Of a stretch of DNA of 64,000 nt, positions 51,338 to 59,843 are shown one piece after another. This DNA is from Flavobacterium crassostreae (GTDB lineage Bacteria; Bacteroidota; Bacteroidia; Flavobacteriales; Flavobacteriaceae), in the NCBI RefSeq assembly GCF_001831475.1, contig NZ_CP017688.1, positions 1,240,001-1,304,000 on the forward strand. Direction: 5' to 3'. The notes below the pieces were generated by a model that had not been told where the DNA came from, did not search any database, and saw only the letters and a list, made by a program, of their open reading frames with translations. The position numbers were made by a program, and so were the translations under genes. Positions within the stretch are counted from its first letter, which is position 1, and each line of letters begins with the position of its first letter.

Positions 51338-52366
51338 ATGAAGCTACTCCGACAACTACTTTTTCCGTTTGCCATTATATATGGTTGGATCACCCGTATT
51401 CGTAATTTTTGTTTTGATACCGGGATTTTAAAATCCTATTCTTTTGATTTGCCAGTGATTGCTGTAGGTAATTTGAGTGTTGGTGGAACCGGAAAAACGC
51501 CTCAAATTGAGTATCTAATCCGATTGCTTCAACAGGATTATCGTGTGGCTACTCTAAGCCGGGGTTACAAACGCGAATCCAAAGGTTTTGTGCTTGCGGA
51601 TGCAGATGCAAATGCCAGAATACTTGGCGATGAGCCCTTTCAATACTATCAAAAATTTAAAAAAATTCAGGTAGCGGTAGATGCCAATCGCAAAAACGGC
51701 ATAGAGCAATTGCTATTGCAAAAGCCAAAACCACAGGTGATTTTGTTAGATGATGCCTACCAGCACCGCAAGGTAAAAGCGGGTTTTTATGTGTTGCTTA
51801 CCTCTTATGGAGAGTTGTATTCAGAGGACAGGATGTTGCCTACTGGAAATCTAAGAGAGTATGCCAGTGGTGCCAAACGAGCCCATGTGGTTGTGGTCAC
51901 TAAATGTCCGGTAGGGCTTTCTGAGCAAGAGCAAAATTCTATAAGAGATAAATTAAAGCTAACCAAAGAACAGGCTTTGTTTTTTAGCACCATTGCATAC
52001 CAAGATAGTTTGTGTTCTGAAAAAACAACTCTAATGGTGCAGGATATCATCCAAGAAGACAAAGTGCTTGTAGCCGGAATTGCTAAGCCAGAGCCCTTTT
52101 TTGCGCACCTACAAACGGCAAATTCGGTGCAAATTCGGTATCCAGACCACCATCATTTTACTACAAAAGACATTTTAGAGATTAAAAAACAATCTCAAAA
52201 TAAAATACTAATTACGACCGAGAAAGATTTTATGAGGCTAAAAGATAGTGTTCTAAAGGAGCAATTGTATTATTTGCCCATTAGTAGCGCATTTTTAAAT
52301 AATGAAGAAGCGTTTAGAGCAAAAATAAAAAATTATGTAGCGACCAATGTAACAAAGCCAGCCTAG
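51338..52366 (+). CDS. lpxK: tetraacyldisaccharide 4'-kinase LpxK
   Basis: 342 residues. The N-terminal membrane-associated helix MKLLRQLLFPFAIIYGWITR precedes the Walker A region VIAVGNLSVGGTGKTPQIEY. VATLSRGYKRESKGF, ILGDEPFQYYQKF and LLDDAYQHRKVKAG are the catalytic and substrate-binding blocks, and LITTEKDFMRLKD the late one. It phosphorylates the lipid A precursor at the 4' position at the inner face of the inner membrane. It stands alone on the plus strand. Confidence 0.95.
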   Translation: MKLLRQLLFPFAIIYGWITRIRNFCFDTGILKSYSFDLPVIAVGNLSVGGTGKTPQIEYLIRLLQQDYRVATLSRGYKRESKGFVLADADANARILGDEPFQYYQKFKKIQVAVDANRKNGIEQLLLQKPKPQVILLDDAYQHRKVKAGFYVLLTSYGELYSEDRMLPTGNLREYASGAKRAHVVVVTKCPVGLSEQEQNSIRDKLKLTKEQALFFSTIAYQDSLCSEKTTLMVQDIIQEDKVLVAGIAKPEPFFAHLQTANSVQIRYPDHHHFTTKDILEIKKQSQNKILITTEKDFMRLKDSVLKEQLYYLPISSAFLNNEEAFRAKIKNYVATNVTKPA

Positions 52367-52559
52367 ATGCCAAATGGATAATGCGGTATTTGTTATTATA
52401 AACAGAGTAGTTTTTTAAAAAAAGATAGCCTAATTTGGGTAATACATACTTGCGCCACGATCAAACGTTTTTCGCTGTTTTTGAGATTGCAGAATGCATC
52501 AAGTTTTAAACACGAGAGACTATTTCGGTTAGAGGTGTTTTTAAATAAAGGACCCCGTA

Positions 52560-54728
52560 TTAAGAGAGATTTTGCAAAATAATGCTATAAAAATCTTCGG
52601 GAGTAAATGGTTTGGTAACCACATCATTCATCCCAAAAGAAAGCAGCATTTCTCTATTTTCGTCTAGAGATATTGCCGTAACAGCAATAATCGGGGTGAT
52701 GGTATTGAATTTTCGGATTTCCTTGGTGGCAACAGTGCCATTAATCCCTGGCAAATGCACATCCATGAGTACCAAATCATAGGCATGACGTTTTAGGTGT
52801 TCCATGGCCTCCTCGCCGTTATCAATTATCACTGAATGAACCCCTTTGTTTTTGAGCATTGTTTTGGTGATCATTTGGTTGATTTTGTTGTCTTCCACAA
52901 TGAGAATTTTTTTATTTTGTAAAGCACTATAATCCGTTGCTTTGGTTTGTTGGGTACTATAATTTTTGTTTTCTTCAATATCCAATTCCAAATCAAACGA
53001 AAAGGCAGATCCTGTCCCTAGGGTGCTTTTTAAATGCATTTTTCCGCCCAAAATAGTCACTAGTTTTTTTACAATGGTCAACCCCAGGCCTGTGCCGCCA
53101 TACTTTCGGTTTATTTCTGTGGATCCTTGCGTGAAACTCTCAAATACGGTTTCTAGTTTGTTTTCCGGAATTCCTATTCCGGTGTCTGTTATCACAAAAG
53201 ATAAAAAAGCTTTTTGCGGACTCAATTGTTTTACTTTGGCAGTAACAAACACCTCTCCATCTTGGGTAAATTTGAGTGCATTGTTTATTAAATTCATGAA
53301 TATTTGCGAAATTTTCATCGGATCTCCTCTCAAAATTTCTGGAATTTCTGGATCCATACTAAGCGCAAAGTGGTTGTTGTTTTTTTGGGCCAACTCTTTC
53401 AAAGAGTTTTGAATATCTTCGAGGAGTTTTTTGAGATTAAAACTAATGTTTTCCACTTCGGTTTTATTGGCCTCAATTTTGTTTATTTCTAATATTTCGT
53501 TGATAAATGTGGCTAAATAGTTTGCAGAAAATTTCAGAGAAGAAAGATAGTGCAGTTGGGATTTTTTAGGATTTTCTTCTAACAACAAATGCGTTAATCC
53601 ATTAATGGCATTCAAGGGAGTGCGCAATTCATGGCTTACTGTAGAGAGAAATTCAGATCGGGCCTCGGAGGCTTTTTCTATTTTTTCTTTGGCAAGGAGC
53701 AGCTCGTTATTTTTTTCTTTGAGCAACAAGTTGGATTTGTTTCGGATGATATTATTTTTGTACAAAGACAGGCTTAACAAAGACAAGATAGCAATCAAGG
53801 CTACTGCTAATATATTGATGAGTTTAGAGAATTTACTAGTTCTTTCTTTCTCAGCATTTTGTTTGTTTAATTGTGCCACGCTTTTTAGGCGTTGTTCTTT
53901 TTTAAAATTTTCATAATCATCGATTTCTAATTTTTGATTGTTTAAAATTTCAAAATTTTCTTTTAGATTTAAGTAGAGTTTCAAATACGCAAAAGCCTTG
54001 TTTTTTTCGAGCATTCTTTCGTGAATAGTACTCAGGGCTAACAGTATGTTGAGGCGTTGTTCTAAATTTTGACCACTACTATTTAACTCATAGGCTTTCT
54101 TGAAATAGCTTAGGGCAAAATTAAATCGTTTGTTGGCCGCCTCAATGAGACCCATTTGGTAGTAGGCTTCGGTTTTGGTTTCCAAGTTTTTGGAGGTAGT
54201 AGGCTCAGAAATTACGGTGTTAAAAAAAACAGTGCTTTTTTCGAGAGCTCCTTTTGCTTTATAAATAATTGCTTGCTGCAGCGTAATGGCACGATTATAA
54301 GTAGTTATATTTAGTTTTTTGGCAATAGATAAGCTTTTTTTAAAGCAGGTTTCTGCAACATCATAATTTTGTTGCTTCATTTTGACCAACCCTAAATAAT
54401 AATAGACGATGGAGTAGGTGCTTGAGATGGGTAGGTTTTTGAACAAATAAATACTTTGATTAAAAAAATCGGCTGCATCGTTGTTTTTTTTTAAATCATA
54501 ATATATTTTGCCTAATTGAAATATTTGTACCGCTTTGTGGTAAGAATCTTGTTTGGACTCGCTATAATTAATTGCTTTTTGGGTATAATCAATCGCATTT
54601 TTGTAATGGTTTTTTGCAATGCTAGATTGCGCTAAACCTGTATAAAAAGAGAGGCTATCTAAGGGCTCTTTTTTTTGTGCATGCATCAAGATGCTGAAAA
54701 ACAGGATAAAAGCCCAAAAATAATTCAT
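52560..54728 (-). CDS. hybrid sensor histidine kinase with periplasmic TPR domain
   Basis: 722 residues. A signal peptide (1-17) and about six TPR-type repeats (20-290) are followed by one transmembrane helix (303-324), a coiled-coil linker, HisKA with phospho-acceptor His366 (FLSTVSHELRTPLNAINGL), HATPase (NLINNALKFTQDGE, DTGIGIPENKL, GGTGLGLTIVKKL) and a receiver with Asp656 (LVLMDVHLPGING). The TPR region should face the periplasm and sense a protein or peptide. It ends in a receiver and no DNA-binding regulator is adjacent. It is 6 nt downstream of gap. Confidence 0.93.
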   Translation of the reverse strand: MNYFWAFILFFSILMHAQKKEPLDSLSFYTGLAQSSIAKNHYKNAIDYTQKAINYSESKQDSYHKAVQIFQLGKIYYDLKKNNDAADFFNQSIYLFKNLPISSTYSIVYYYLGLVKMKQQNYDVAETCFKKSLSIAKKLNITTYNRAITLQQAIIYKAKGALEKSTVFFNTVISEPTTSKNLETKTEAYYQMGLIEAANKRFNFALSYFKKAYELNSSGQNLEQRLNILLALSTIHERMLEKNKAFAYLKLYLNLKENFEILNNQKLEIDDYENFKKEQRLKSVAQLNKQNAEKERTSKFSKLINILAVALIAILSLLSLSLYKNNIIRNKSNLLLKEKNNELLLAKEKIEKASEARSEFLSTVSHELRTPLNAINGLTHLLLEENPKKSQLHYLSSLKFSANYLATFINEILEINKIEANKTEVENISFNLKKLLEDIQNSLKELAQKNNNHFALSMDPEIPEILRGDPMKISQIFMNLINNALKFTQDGEVFVTAKVKQLSPQKAFLSFVITDTGIGIPENKLETVFESFTQGSTEINRKYGGTGLGLTIVKKLVTILGGKMHLKSTLGTGSAFSFDLELDIEENKNYSTQQTKATDYSALQNKKILIVEDNKINQMITKTMLKNKGVHSVIIDNGEEAMEHLKRHAYDLVLMDVHLPGINGTVATKEIRKFNTITPIIAVTAISLDENREMLLSFGMNDVVTKPFTPEDFYSIILQNLS

Positions 54729-54734
54729 AGTACT

Positions 54735-55733
54735 CTATTTTGTCCTGGTTAACAGAATTAAGTCAATTAGTCGGGAACAATAACCAATTTCGTTATCGTA
54801 CCAACCCACTACTTTAACCATTTTGTCAATTACAGAGGTTAGTTGGGCATCAAAAACACAAGAATTTTTATTACCTATAATATCTACAGAAACAATAGGA
54901 TCTTCGGTATAGTCCAAAATTCCTTTTAGACTAGTTTGCGAAGCGTTTTTAAAAGCAGCGTTAATCTCGGCAATAGTTACCGCCCGTTTTACATTAAAAG
55001 TAATGTCCGTAAGAGAACCATCGGGCACTGGCACTCGTATGCCACAGCCACCAATTTTGCCGTCTAAATCTGGAAAAATTTTGGTCAATGCCTTAGCAGC
55101 TCCAGTGGTTGTTGGCACAATAGATTGGCTCGCACCACGCGCTCTACGTAAGTCTTTATGCGGTTGGTCATGCAAACTTTGGTCCGTAGTGTAGGAGTGA
55201 ATAGTAGTGATGTAGGCTTGTTCAATACCGCAGAGTTCTTGTATTATCTTAATCATCGGAGCCGCATTGTTGGTAGTACAGCTCGCATTAGAAAGAATGG
55301 TTTCTGAACCGTCCAAAATAGCGTCATTAACCCCCAATACAACCGTTTTGATAGCATCTGTTTCAGAGGGAGCAGATAAAATCACTTTTTTTGCTCCAGC
55401 AATAAGGTGGTTGCGGAGCGCCTCATGGGTTTTATGCTTGCCAGTTGCTTCAATAACATAGTCAATACGGAGTTTTTTCCAGTCTAGATCCAGAATATTC
55501 TTTTCGTGCAAAAAAACAAAATGCTGCTCCTCAATACAAAACCCTTGCGAGTCCGTGTGTACCGTATGCGGCAAAACCCCATGTATGCTATCGTATTTTA
55601 ATAAATGTGCCATGGTTTTGGTATCCGCAATATCATTTATGGCAACAACTTCTATGGTGGGATGGTTCAATAAAAGACGAAATAAATTTCGACCAATTCT
55701 TCCAAAGCCATTTATGGCAACTCTTGTTTTCAA
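54735..55733 (-). CDS. gap: glyceraldehyde-3-phosphate dehydrogenase, type I
   Basis: 332 residues. The NAD-binding start VAINGFGRIGRNLFRLL and AINDIAD-x-binding Asp, the catalytic Cys in LSNASCTTNNAAPMIK, the His in TTIHSYTTDQSLHDQPH, and the sugar-phosphate Thr/Arg (PTTTGAAKAL, RVPVPDGSLTDI) are all present. It is the NAD-dependent glycolytic type by the Asp in the fold. Its genomic place between lipA (46 nt) and the kinase gene (6 nt) is not the usual glycolytic operon, so it may be a second gap gene. Confidence 0.93.
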   Translation of the reverse strand: MKTRVAINGFGRIGRNLFRLLLNHPTIEVVAINDIADTKTMAHLLKYDSIHGVLPHTVHTDSQGFCIEEQHFVFLHEKNILDLDWKKLRIDYVIEATGKHKTHEALRNHLIAGAKKVILSAPSETDAIKTVVLGVNDAILDGSETILSNASCTTNNAAPMIKIIQELCGIEQAYITTIHSYTTDQSLHDQPHKDLRRARGASQSIVPTTTGAAKALTKIFPDLDGKIGGCGIRVPVPDGSLTDITFNVKRAVTIAEINAAFKNASQTSLKGILDYTEDPIVSVDIIGNKNSCVFDAQLTSVIDKMVKVVGWYDNEIGYCSRLIDLILLTRTK

Positions 55734-55779
55734 TTTTTTAAAATTAATCAGTTATTTGGATTAAATAGGGATGCTTATT

Positions 55780-56688
55780 TTATAAAATATGTTTTTGTGC
55801 TTTGTACGAAGAGCGCACAAGCGGTCCGCTTTCCACGTGTCTAAAACCTAACTCCAATCCAAATTTTTCGTAAATAGCAAATTGTTCTGGAGTTATAAAC
55901 TCTTTAACGGGCAAATGTTTTTTACTTGGTTGTAAGTATTGGCCTATAGTCACAACATCCACATTAGCCTCACGCAGGTCTCTCAAGGTCTGAAAAACCT
56001 CTTCCTCAAGCTCTCCCAACCCCAACATAATTCCGGATTTAGTACGGCGGATGCCTTTTTCTTTCAAATAACGCAATACCTCCAAACTACGGTCGTATTT
56101 AGCCTGAATACGCACTTCTCTAGTAAGCCTTCTAACCGTTTCCACATTATGAGAAACCACCTCTGGATTGGCCTGCACAATACGATCAATATTTCTTTCA
56201 ATTCCTTGAAAATCAGGTATTAAAGTCTCCAAGGTAGTAGTAGGGTTCATTCTACGGATGGCTTTTACGGTTTCAATCCATATAATAGACCCACCATCTT
56301 TTAAATCATCCCTATCCACGCTCGTAATTACAGCATGTTTAATGTTCATTATTTTGATAGAACGAGCCACTTTTTCTGGTTCATCCCATTCCACCGTCTC
56401 AGGTCTTCCTGTTTTCACCCCGCAAAACCCGCAAGAACGAGTACACGTATTTCCTAAAATCATAAAAGTAGCCGTTCCTTCGCCCCAGCATTCGCCCATA
56501 TTGGGGCAACTCCCCGAAGTACAAATGGTATTTAAGCTATATTTGTCCACAAGACCTCTGAGTTCCGTATATTTTTTTCCGATAGGCAACTTTACCTTCA
56601 ACCATTTTGGTTTGGTTATTGTTTTTTCCGTTTGATCCGCTGTTGCCACGGCTAAATTATTTTCTAAAACAGTTTTCATAAAATTCAT
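55780..56688 (-). CDS. lipA: lipoyl synthase LipA
   Basis: 302 residues (ATG 56688; ATG 56679 is also possible). The auxiliary Fe-S cluster Cys motif [13 protein letters not shown] and the radical-SAM motif CTRSCGFC are intact, with the LipA Arg-Ser-Ser end [26 protein letters not shown] and [15 protein letters not shown] are typical. It inserts sulfur at C6 and C8 of octanoyl-lipoyl domains, after LipB. A consensus promoter lies directly upstream, and gap and the kinase follow on the same strand. Confidence 0.96.
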   Translation of the reverse strand: MNFMKTVLENNLAVATADQTEKTITKPKWLKVKLPIGKKYTELRGLVDKYSLNTICTSGSCPNMGECWGEGTATFMILGNTCTRSCGFCGVKTGRPETVEWDEPEKVARSIKIMNIKHAVITSVDRDDLKDGGSIIWIETVKAIRRMNPTTTLETLIPDFQGIERNIDRIVQANPEVVSHNVETVRRLTREVRIQAKYDRSLEVLRYLKEKGIRRTKSGIMLGLGELEEEVFQTLRDLREANVDVVTIGQYLQPSKKHLPVKEFITPEQFAIYEKFGLELGFRHVESGPLVRSSYKAQKHIL

Positions 56689-56699
56689 TTTTCAATATA

Positions 56700-56707
56700 C
56701 AAAGATA
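56700..56707 (-). promoter_or_regulatory. -7 promoter box before lipA
   Basis: TATCTTTG on the minus strand, full consensus, 11 nt before ATG 56688, with a TTG 22 nt further upstream. Confidence 0.65.
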
Positions 56708-56779
56708 CATAATGTGTACCTAAAACACACAATTTGACCCGCCAAGGTTTCAGATAGTTTTTTGTTTTTAGGAGCAATT

Positions 56780-56866
56780 TCCAGCTATCCGCTCTATCTT
56801 TTATACCCCAAAACCGCTCTTTACAGCGGTTTTGGGGCACAAAAGGATGCCGCTACTATCTGGGCT
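56780..56866 (-). repeat. dispersed inverted-repeat element, copy D (reversed)
   Basis: Read on the minus strand: left end AGCCCAGATAGTAGCGG then CATCC, right end AGAGCGGATAGCTGGA. The central inverted repeat is 13 bp, CCCCAAAACCGCT (56806-56818) with AGCGGTTTTGGGG (56825-56837). It lies between lipA and tonB, 74 nt from the tonB stop. Confidence 0.85.
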
Positions 56867-56939
56867 AGGGCATTATCTACAAAACAAACAACCCAAAACA
56901 ATAGCTAAAAGCCATAAAATAGTTGCAAAACCCACCCAT

Positions 56940-57761
56940 TTAGTGGAGCTGCACCGTAATGGGCAAATTATAAGCAGTACGCACCGCCTTAGATCCCACC
57001 ATAGCTGGAGACCATTTCATTTTCATGGCTTTCAAAACTCGGATAGCCTCTTTGTCCAGGCCATACCCCGGATTATTCATAACCTGAATCGCAGTCATAG
57101 AACCATCCTTTTCTATCACAAAAGACACATAGATCCGTATGTTATGCGTGCCATAAATTTCAGGACTCACAAATTGATGCGCTATAAAACGATAAAATGC
57201 CTCTATACCACCCGGAAATTCTGGTAACTTGTCCAACACCGCACCCGATACCAACGTGTTTCCATAGTCCGTAGGAGCAGTAACGGCAGCCGTACCTCCA
57301 GAATCTAGAGACCCTAGAGTTGGGGCCCCGGTGGCATCGGTAGCCGTTGGAGCCATTGCCAGAACCTCTTTATTAAGGGCGCTATCTGGAGTAGCCAAAT
57401 CTGCCTTAACAATAGTAGGGTTGGCAAGTAATTTTGGAGCAGCTACATCAGGTACTTTTGCTACTGCAGCTTTTACTGCAGGCATTTGAGGCGGTGTAGT
57501 AGCTAGAGTTATTGGCGTAATTTGAATAATTTTTTCTATAGGATCCAGTACGGTTTCTATAATAAGAGCAGGATGGTTATAAAACAGTCCAATTGCTTTG
57601 GGAGCGCCAATTAAGGTAGCGCACAACAACACCCCTATACCGAGTGCAAAAAAAGAAGTCTTTGCATTCTCCTTGCGCAATACATACGCCCCGTATTCTT
57701 TGTTTTTGTTTTCAAAAACCAGATCGATCCAGTTGGTTTCGTAAATGCTTGATTTAGACAT
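56940..57761 (-). CDS. tonB: energy transducer TonB
   Basis: 273 residues. A short cytoplasmic start with the Bacteroidetes motif LVFENKNKEYGAYVLRKENA is followed by one transmembrane helix (about 30-52), an Ala/Pro/Thr-rich periplasmic linker (APTLGSLDSGGTAAV and similar) and the TonB C-terminal domain (VSFVIEKDGSMTAIQVMNNP, then AIRVLKAMKMKWSPAMV). It couples the proton gradient (ExbBD, not seen here) to outer-membrane receptors. It is one of several TonB-type proteins expected in such a genome. Confidence 0.93.
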   Translation of the reverse strand: MSKSSIYETNWIDLVFENKNKEYGAYVLRKENAKTSFFALGIGVLLCATLIGAPKAIGLFYNHPALIIETVLDPIEKIIQITPITLATTPPQMPAVKAAVAKVPDVAAPKLLANPTIVKADLATPDSALNKEVLAMAPTATDATGAPTLGSLDSGGTAAVTAPTDYGNTLVSGAVLDKLPEFPGGIEAFYRFIAHQFVSPEIYGTHNIRIYVSFVIEKDGSMTAIQVMNNPGYGLDKEAIRVLKAMKMKWSPAMVGSKAVRTAYNLPITVQLH

Positions 57762-57951
57762 AATTTAAAGATTTAAAGGTTAGGTAGTTCTTAAATCATA
57801 AGCAAATAAGTATTTAAAGCATAACGAAAACCCTAAAAGGATTATTGTTCCAATTTAGTTAATTAGCTTCAATACAAAGAGTCTAAATCACAATAATTTT
57901 AAATAAATCTAATAAAGCGAAGTTTTTTTTACAGAAAAACAAAAAGCACTA

Positions 57952-58503
57952 CTAGCGTTTGCTTTGGATAATCTCTGCCAGTAATTTTTTGGCACGCAGC
58001 AATTTTATCTTCACATTGCTTAAAGGTTCGTTAATAGTAGTGGCAATTTCTTGGTAGCTCATTTCCTGAAAGTACCGCAATTGTATTACCTCTTGGTAAT
58101 GCGGCTGCAGTTCTTTAATACATTGTAATAAACGCGAAAGATTTTGTTGCGTAATCAGTTCGTCTTCAGCAGATGGCGTGGTATCTGCAATATTGTAGGC
58201 TTTTTGGTCCTCTCGGTTTGTGATTTCAACAAATAGATTGGTCTTTTTTTTGCGCATTACATCAATATGCACGTTTTTGGCAATAGTAATTAACCAAGTA
58301 TTGAATTGAAATGCAGTGTTGTACGTGCCGATTTTATCAAAGGCTTTAGAGAACGTTTCAATAGTAATATCCTCGGCAGTGGTTTGGTTTTCGGTACGCT
58401 TGAGCATAAAGGCATATACCTGATTCCAATACTGATTCAATAGAAAGGTAAAGGCAACTTGATCTCCTTTTTTGGCTTTTTCTATTTGTTTGGCTACTTC
58501 CAA
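57952..58503 (-). CDS. ECF-type RNA polymerase sigma factor, probable TTG start
   Basis: 183 residues from TTG 58503 (MEVAKQIEKAKKGDQVAFTF). No ATG is available near the N-terminus; upstream alternatives in frame are also TTG, and the glycosyltransferase gene covers them. Region 2 is AFMLKRTENQTTAEDITIET, then FSKAFDKIGTYN and FNTWLITIAKNVHIDVMRKK. Region 4 is LQPHYQEVIQLRYFQEMSYQ, then EIATTINEPLSNVKIKLLRA. It directs RNA polymerase to an unknown regulon. The start overlaps the upstream glycosyltransferase by 10 nt; no anti-sigma gene is adjacent. Confidence 0.88.
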   Translation of the reverse strand: MEVAKQIEKAKKGDQVAFTFLLNQYWNQVYAFMLKRTENQTTAEDITIETFSKAFDKIGTYNTAFQFNTWLITIAKNVHIDVMRKKKTNLFVEITNREDQKAYNIADTTPSAEDELITQQNLSRLLQCIKELQPHYQEVIQLRYFQEMSYQEIATTINEPLSNVKIKLLRAKKLLAEIIQSKR

Positions 58504-59600
58504 TGGGTTGGTTTTGAGAAGATATTTAGTATAAAAACATGTAATTGGGTAACAATAAGCACCAGTTCTACCACCGGAAACCAATATTTTAAATCTTTTT
58601 CGTCTAATTTTAAACTAGTGTAGCCCACCACAGTCCAGGCGCAAAAATACCGAATTAAAATTAGGCCCAATACTAGCATCCACTGAAACTCAAAAGCCAA
58701 CAATACCACAGCAGTTATCAGAAATAAAAGTTGGGAGCCATAAAATAGCCCAAGCTTAAATTGGTCTCGTTTTTTGTAATGGTTTGCTGTAGTAATATGG
58801 CGTCTTTTTTGGGTTATCCAAGCCTTATAATTTGTTTTGGGTTTTGAATAGGTAAAGCTTTCTTTGGTATAAACAAGGGCAGTATTTTTGGCATTGGCAG
58901 CCTCATTTATAAATAAATCATCATCACCAGACCTTACTTGGATGTGGCTAATAAACCCATTTACATCAAAAAAAACCTCTTTTTTATAGGCAAGGTTTCT
59001 TCCAACGCCCATATAAGGACTACCAACTTTTGCCCACGAAAAATATTGCAGTGCTGTTAGCAGGGTTTCAAAACGAATTATTTTATTCAAAAAAGAGTTG
59101 GCCACTTTTTCGTAACCACCATATCCCAGAACAATGGTTTTTTGCATCGTAAATTGGGCACTCATTGCAGTTATCCAATCTTTAGAATTAGGATAGCAAT
59201 CCGCATCCGTAAAAAGCAAATAGTCTTTTTTGGCGGCTTTTATTCCTAAGGTTAAGGCATATTTTTTATTACCCCAAAAGGCTTCGTTATTGGCTACTTT
59301 TACCAACCGAATATTTGGATATTGCTTTTCTAATTCTTCAAAAACATCCAAAGTATGGTCACTAGAGGCATCATCTATCAAAACAATTTCAAAATCAGGA
59401 TAATCTTGTTGTGCCAAAAGCGGAATAAATTGTGCCACATTTTCCTCTTCATTTTTAGCACATACCACCACCGAAATGGGAAGTTTTTTGGGTACCGTAT
59501 GTTGTTTTTTTGCAAAAGCAAATTTGCCAAAAATAGCGGCATAATAAACTAATTGTATAACAACAATACAAATAAAGAAGTATAGGATGGATATAAGCAT
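58494..59600 (-). CDS. membrane glycosyltransferase family 2
   Basis: 368 residues. An N-terminal transmembrane helix (5-28) is followed by the GT-A domain: ISVVVCAKNEEENVAQFIPL, IVLIDDASSDHTLDVFEEL, LLFTDADCYPNSKDW with the DAD metal motif, GVGRNLAYKKE and VRSGDDDLFINEAAN. Three or four C-terminal transmembrane helices follow the Arg-rich WITQKRRHITTANHYKKRDQ (QxxRW-like in processive enzymes, here QKRRH). It is a cell-surface or lipid glycosyltransferase with unknown acceptor. It overlaps the sigma factor gene, so the two are coupled. Confidence 0.9.
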   Translation of the reverse strand: MLISILYFFICIVVIQLVYYAAIFGKFAFAKKQHTVPKKLPISVVVCAKNEEENVAQFIPLLAQQDYPDFEIVLIDDASSDHTLDVFEELEKQYPNIRLVKVANNEAFWGNKKYALTLGIKAAKKDYLLFTDADCYPNSKDWITAMSAQFTMQKTIVLGYGGYEKVANSFLNKIIRFETLLTALQYFSWAKVGSPYMGVGRNLAYKKEVFFDVNGFISHIQVRSGDDDLFINEAANAKNTALVYTKESFTYSKPKTNYKAWITQKRRHITTANHYKKRDQFKLGLFYGSQLLFLITAVVLLAFEFQWMLVLGLILIRYFCAWTVVGYTSLKLDEKDLKYWFPVVELVLIVTQLHVFILNIFSKPTHWK

Positions 59601-59629
59601 TAGCGTTCAATAAATTTTCAAATAATCTG

Positions 59630-59637
59630 CAAAGATA
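59630..59637 (-). promoter_or_regulatory. -7 promoter box before the membrane glycosyltransferase/sigma pair
   Basis: TATCTTTG on the minus strand, full consensus, 29 nt before the ATG at 59600. It would drive both the glycosyltransferase and the sigma factor. Confidence 0.6.
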
Positions 59638-59843
59638 GGCATACCAACAGTAAAATTAAACCATGCATTTAGAATTAATACTAAAATAATACCCAAATTA
59701 GGCTCTAAAGTATTCTGGAAACTTGTATCCGACTTTATTGAAGCTTCTTTCTTACATTTTTAATTTTTTTTTCTGAAAAAAAACATACCTAAGCCATTCT
59801 AGAAACAAGACAGCCAGAAGTGGTTTTATAACCATATTTGGAT

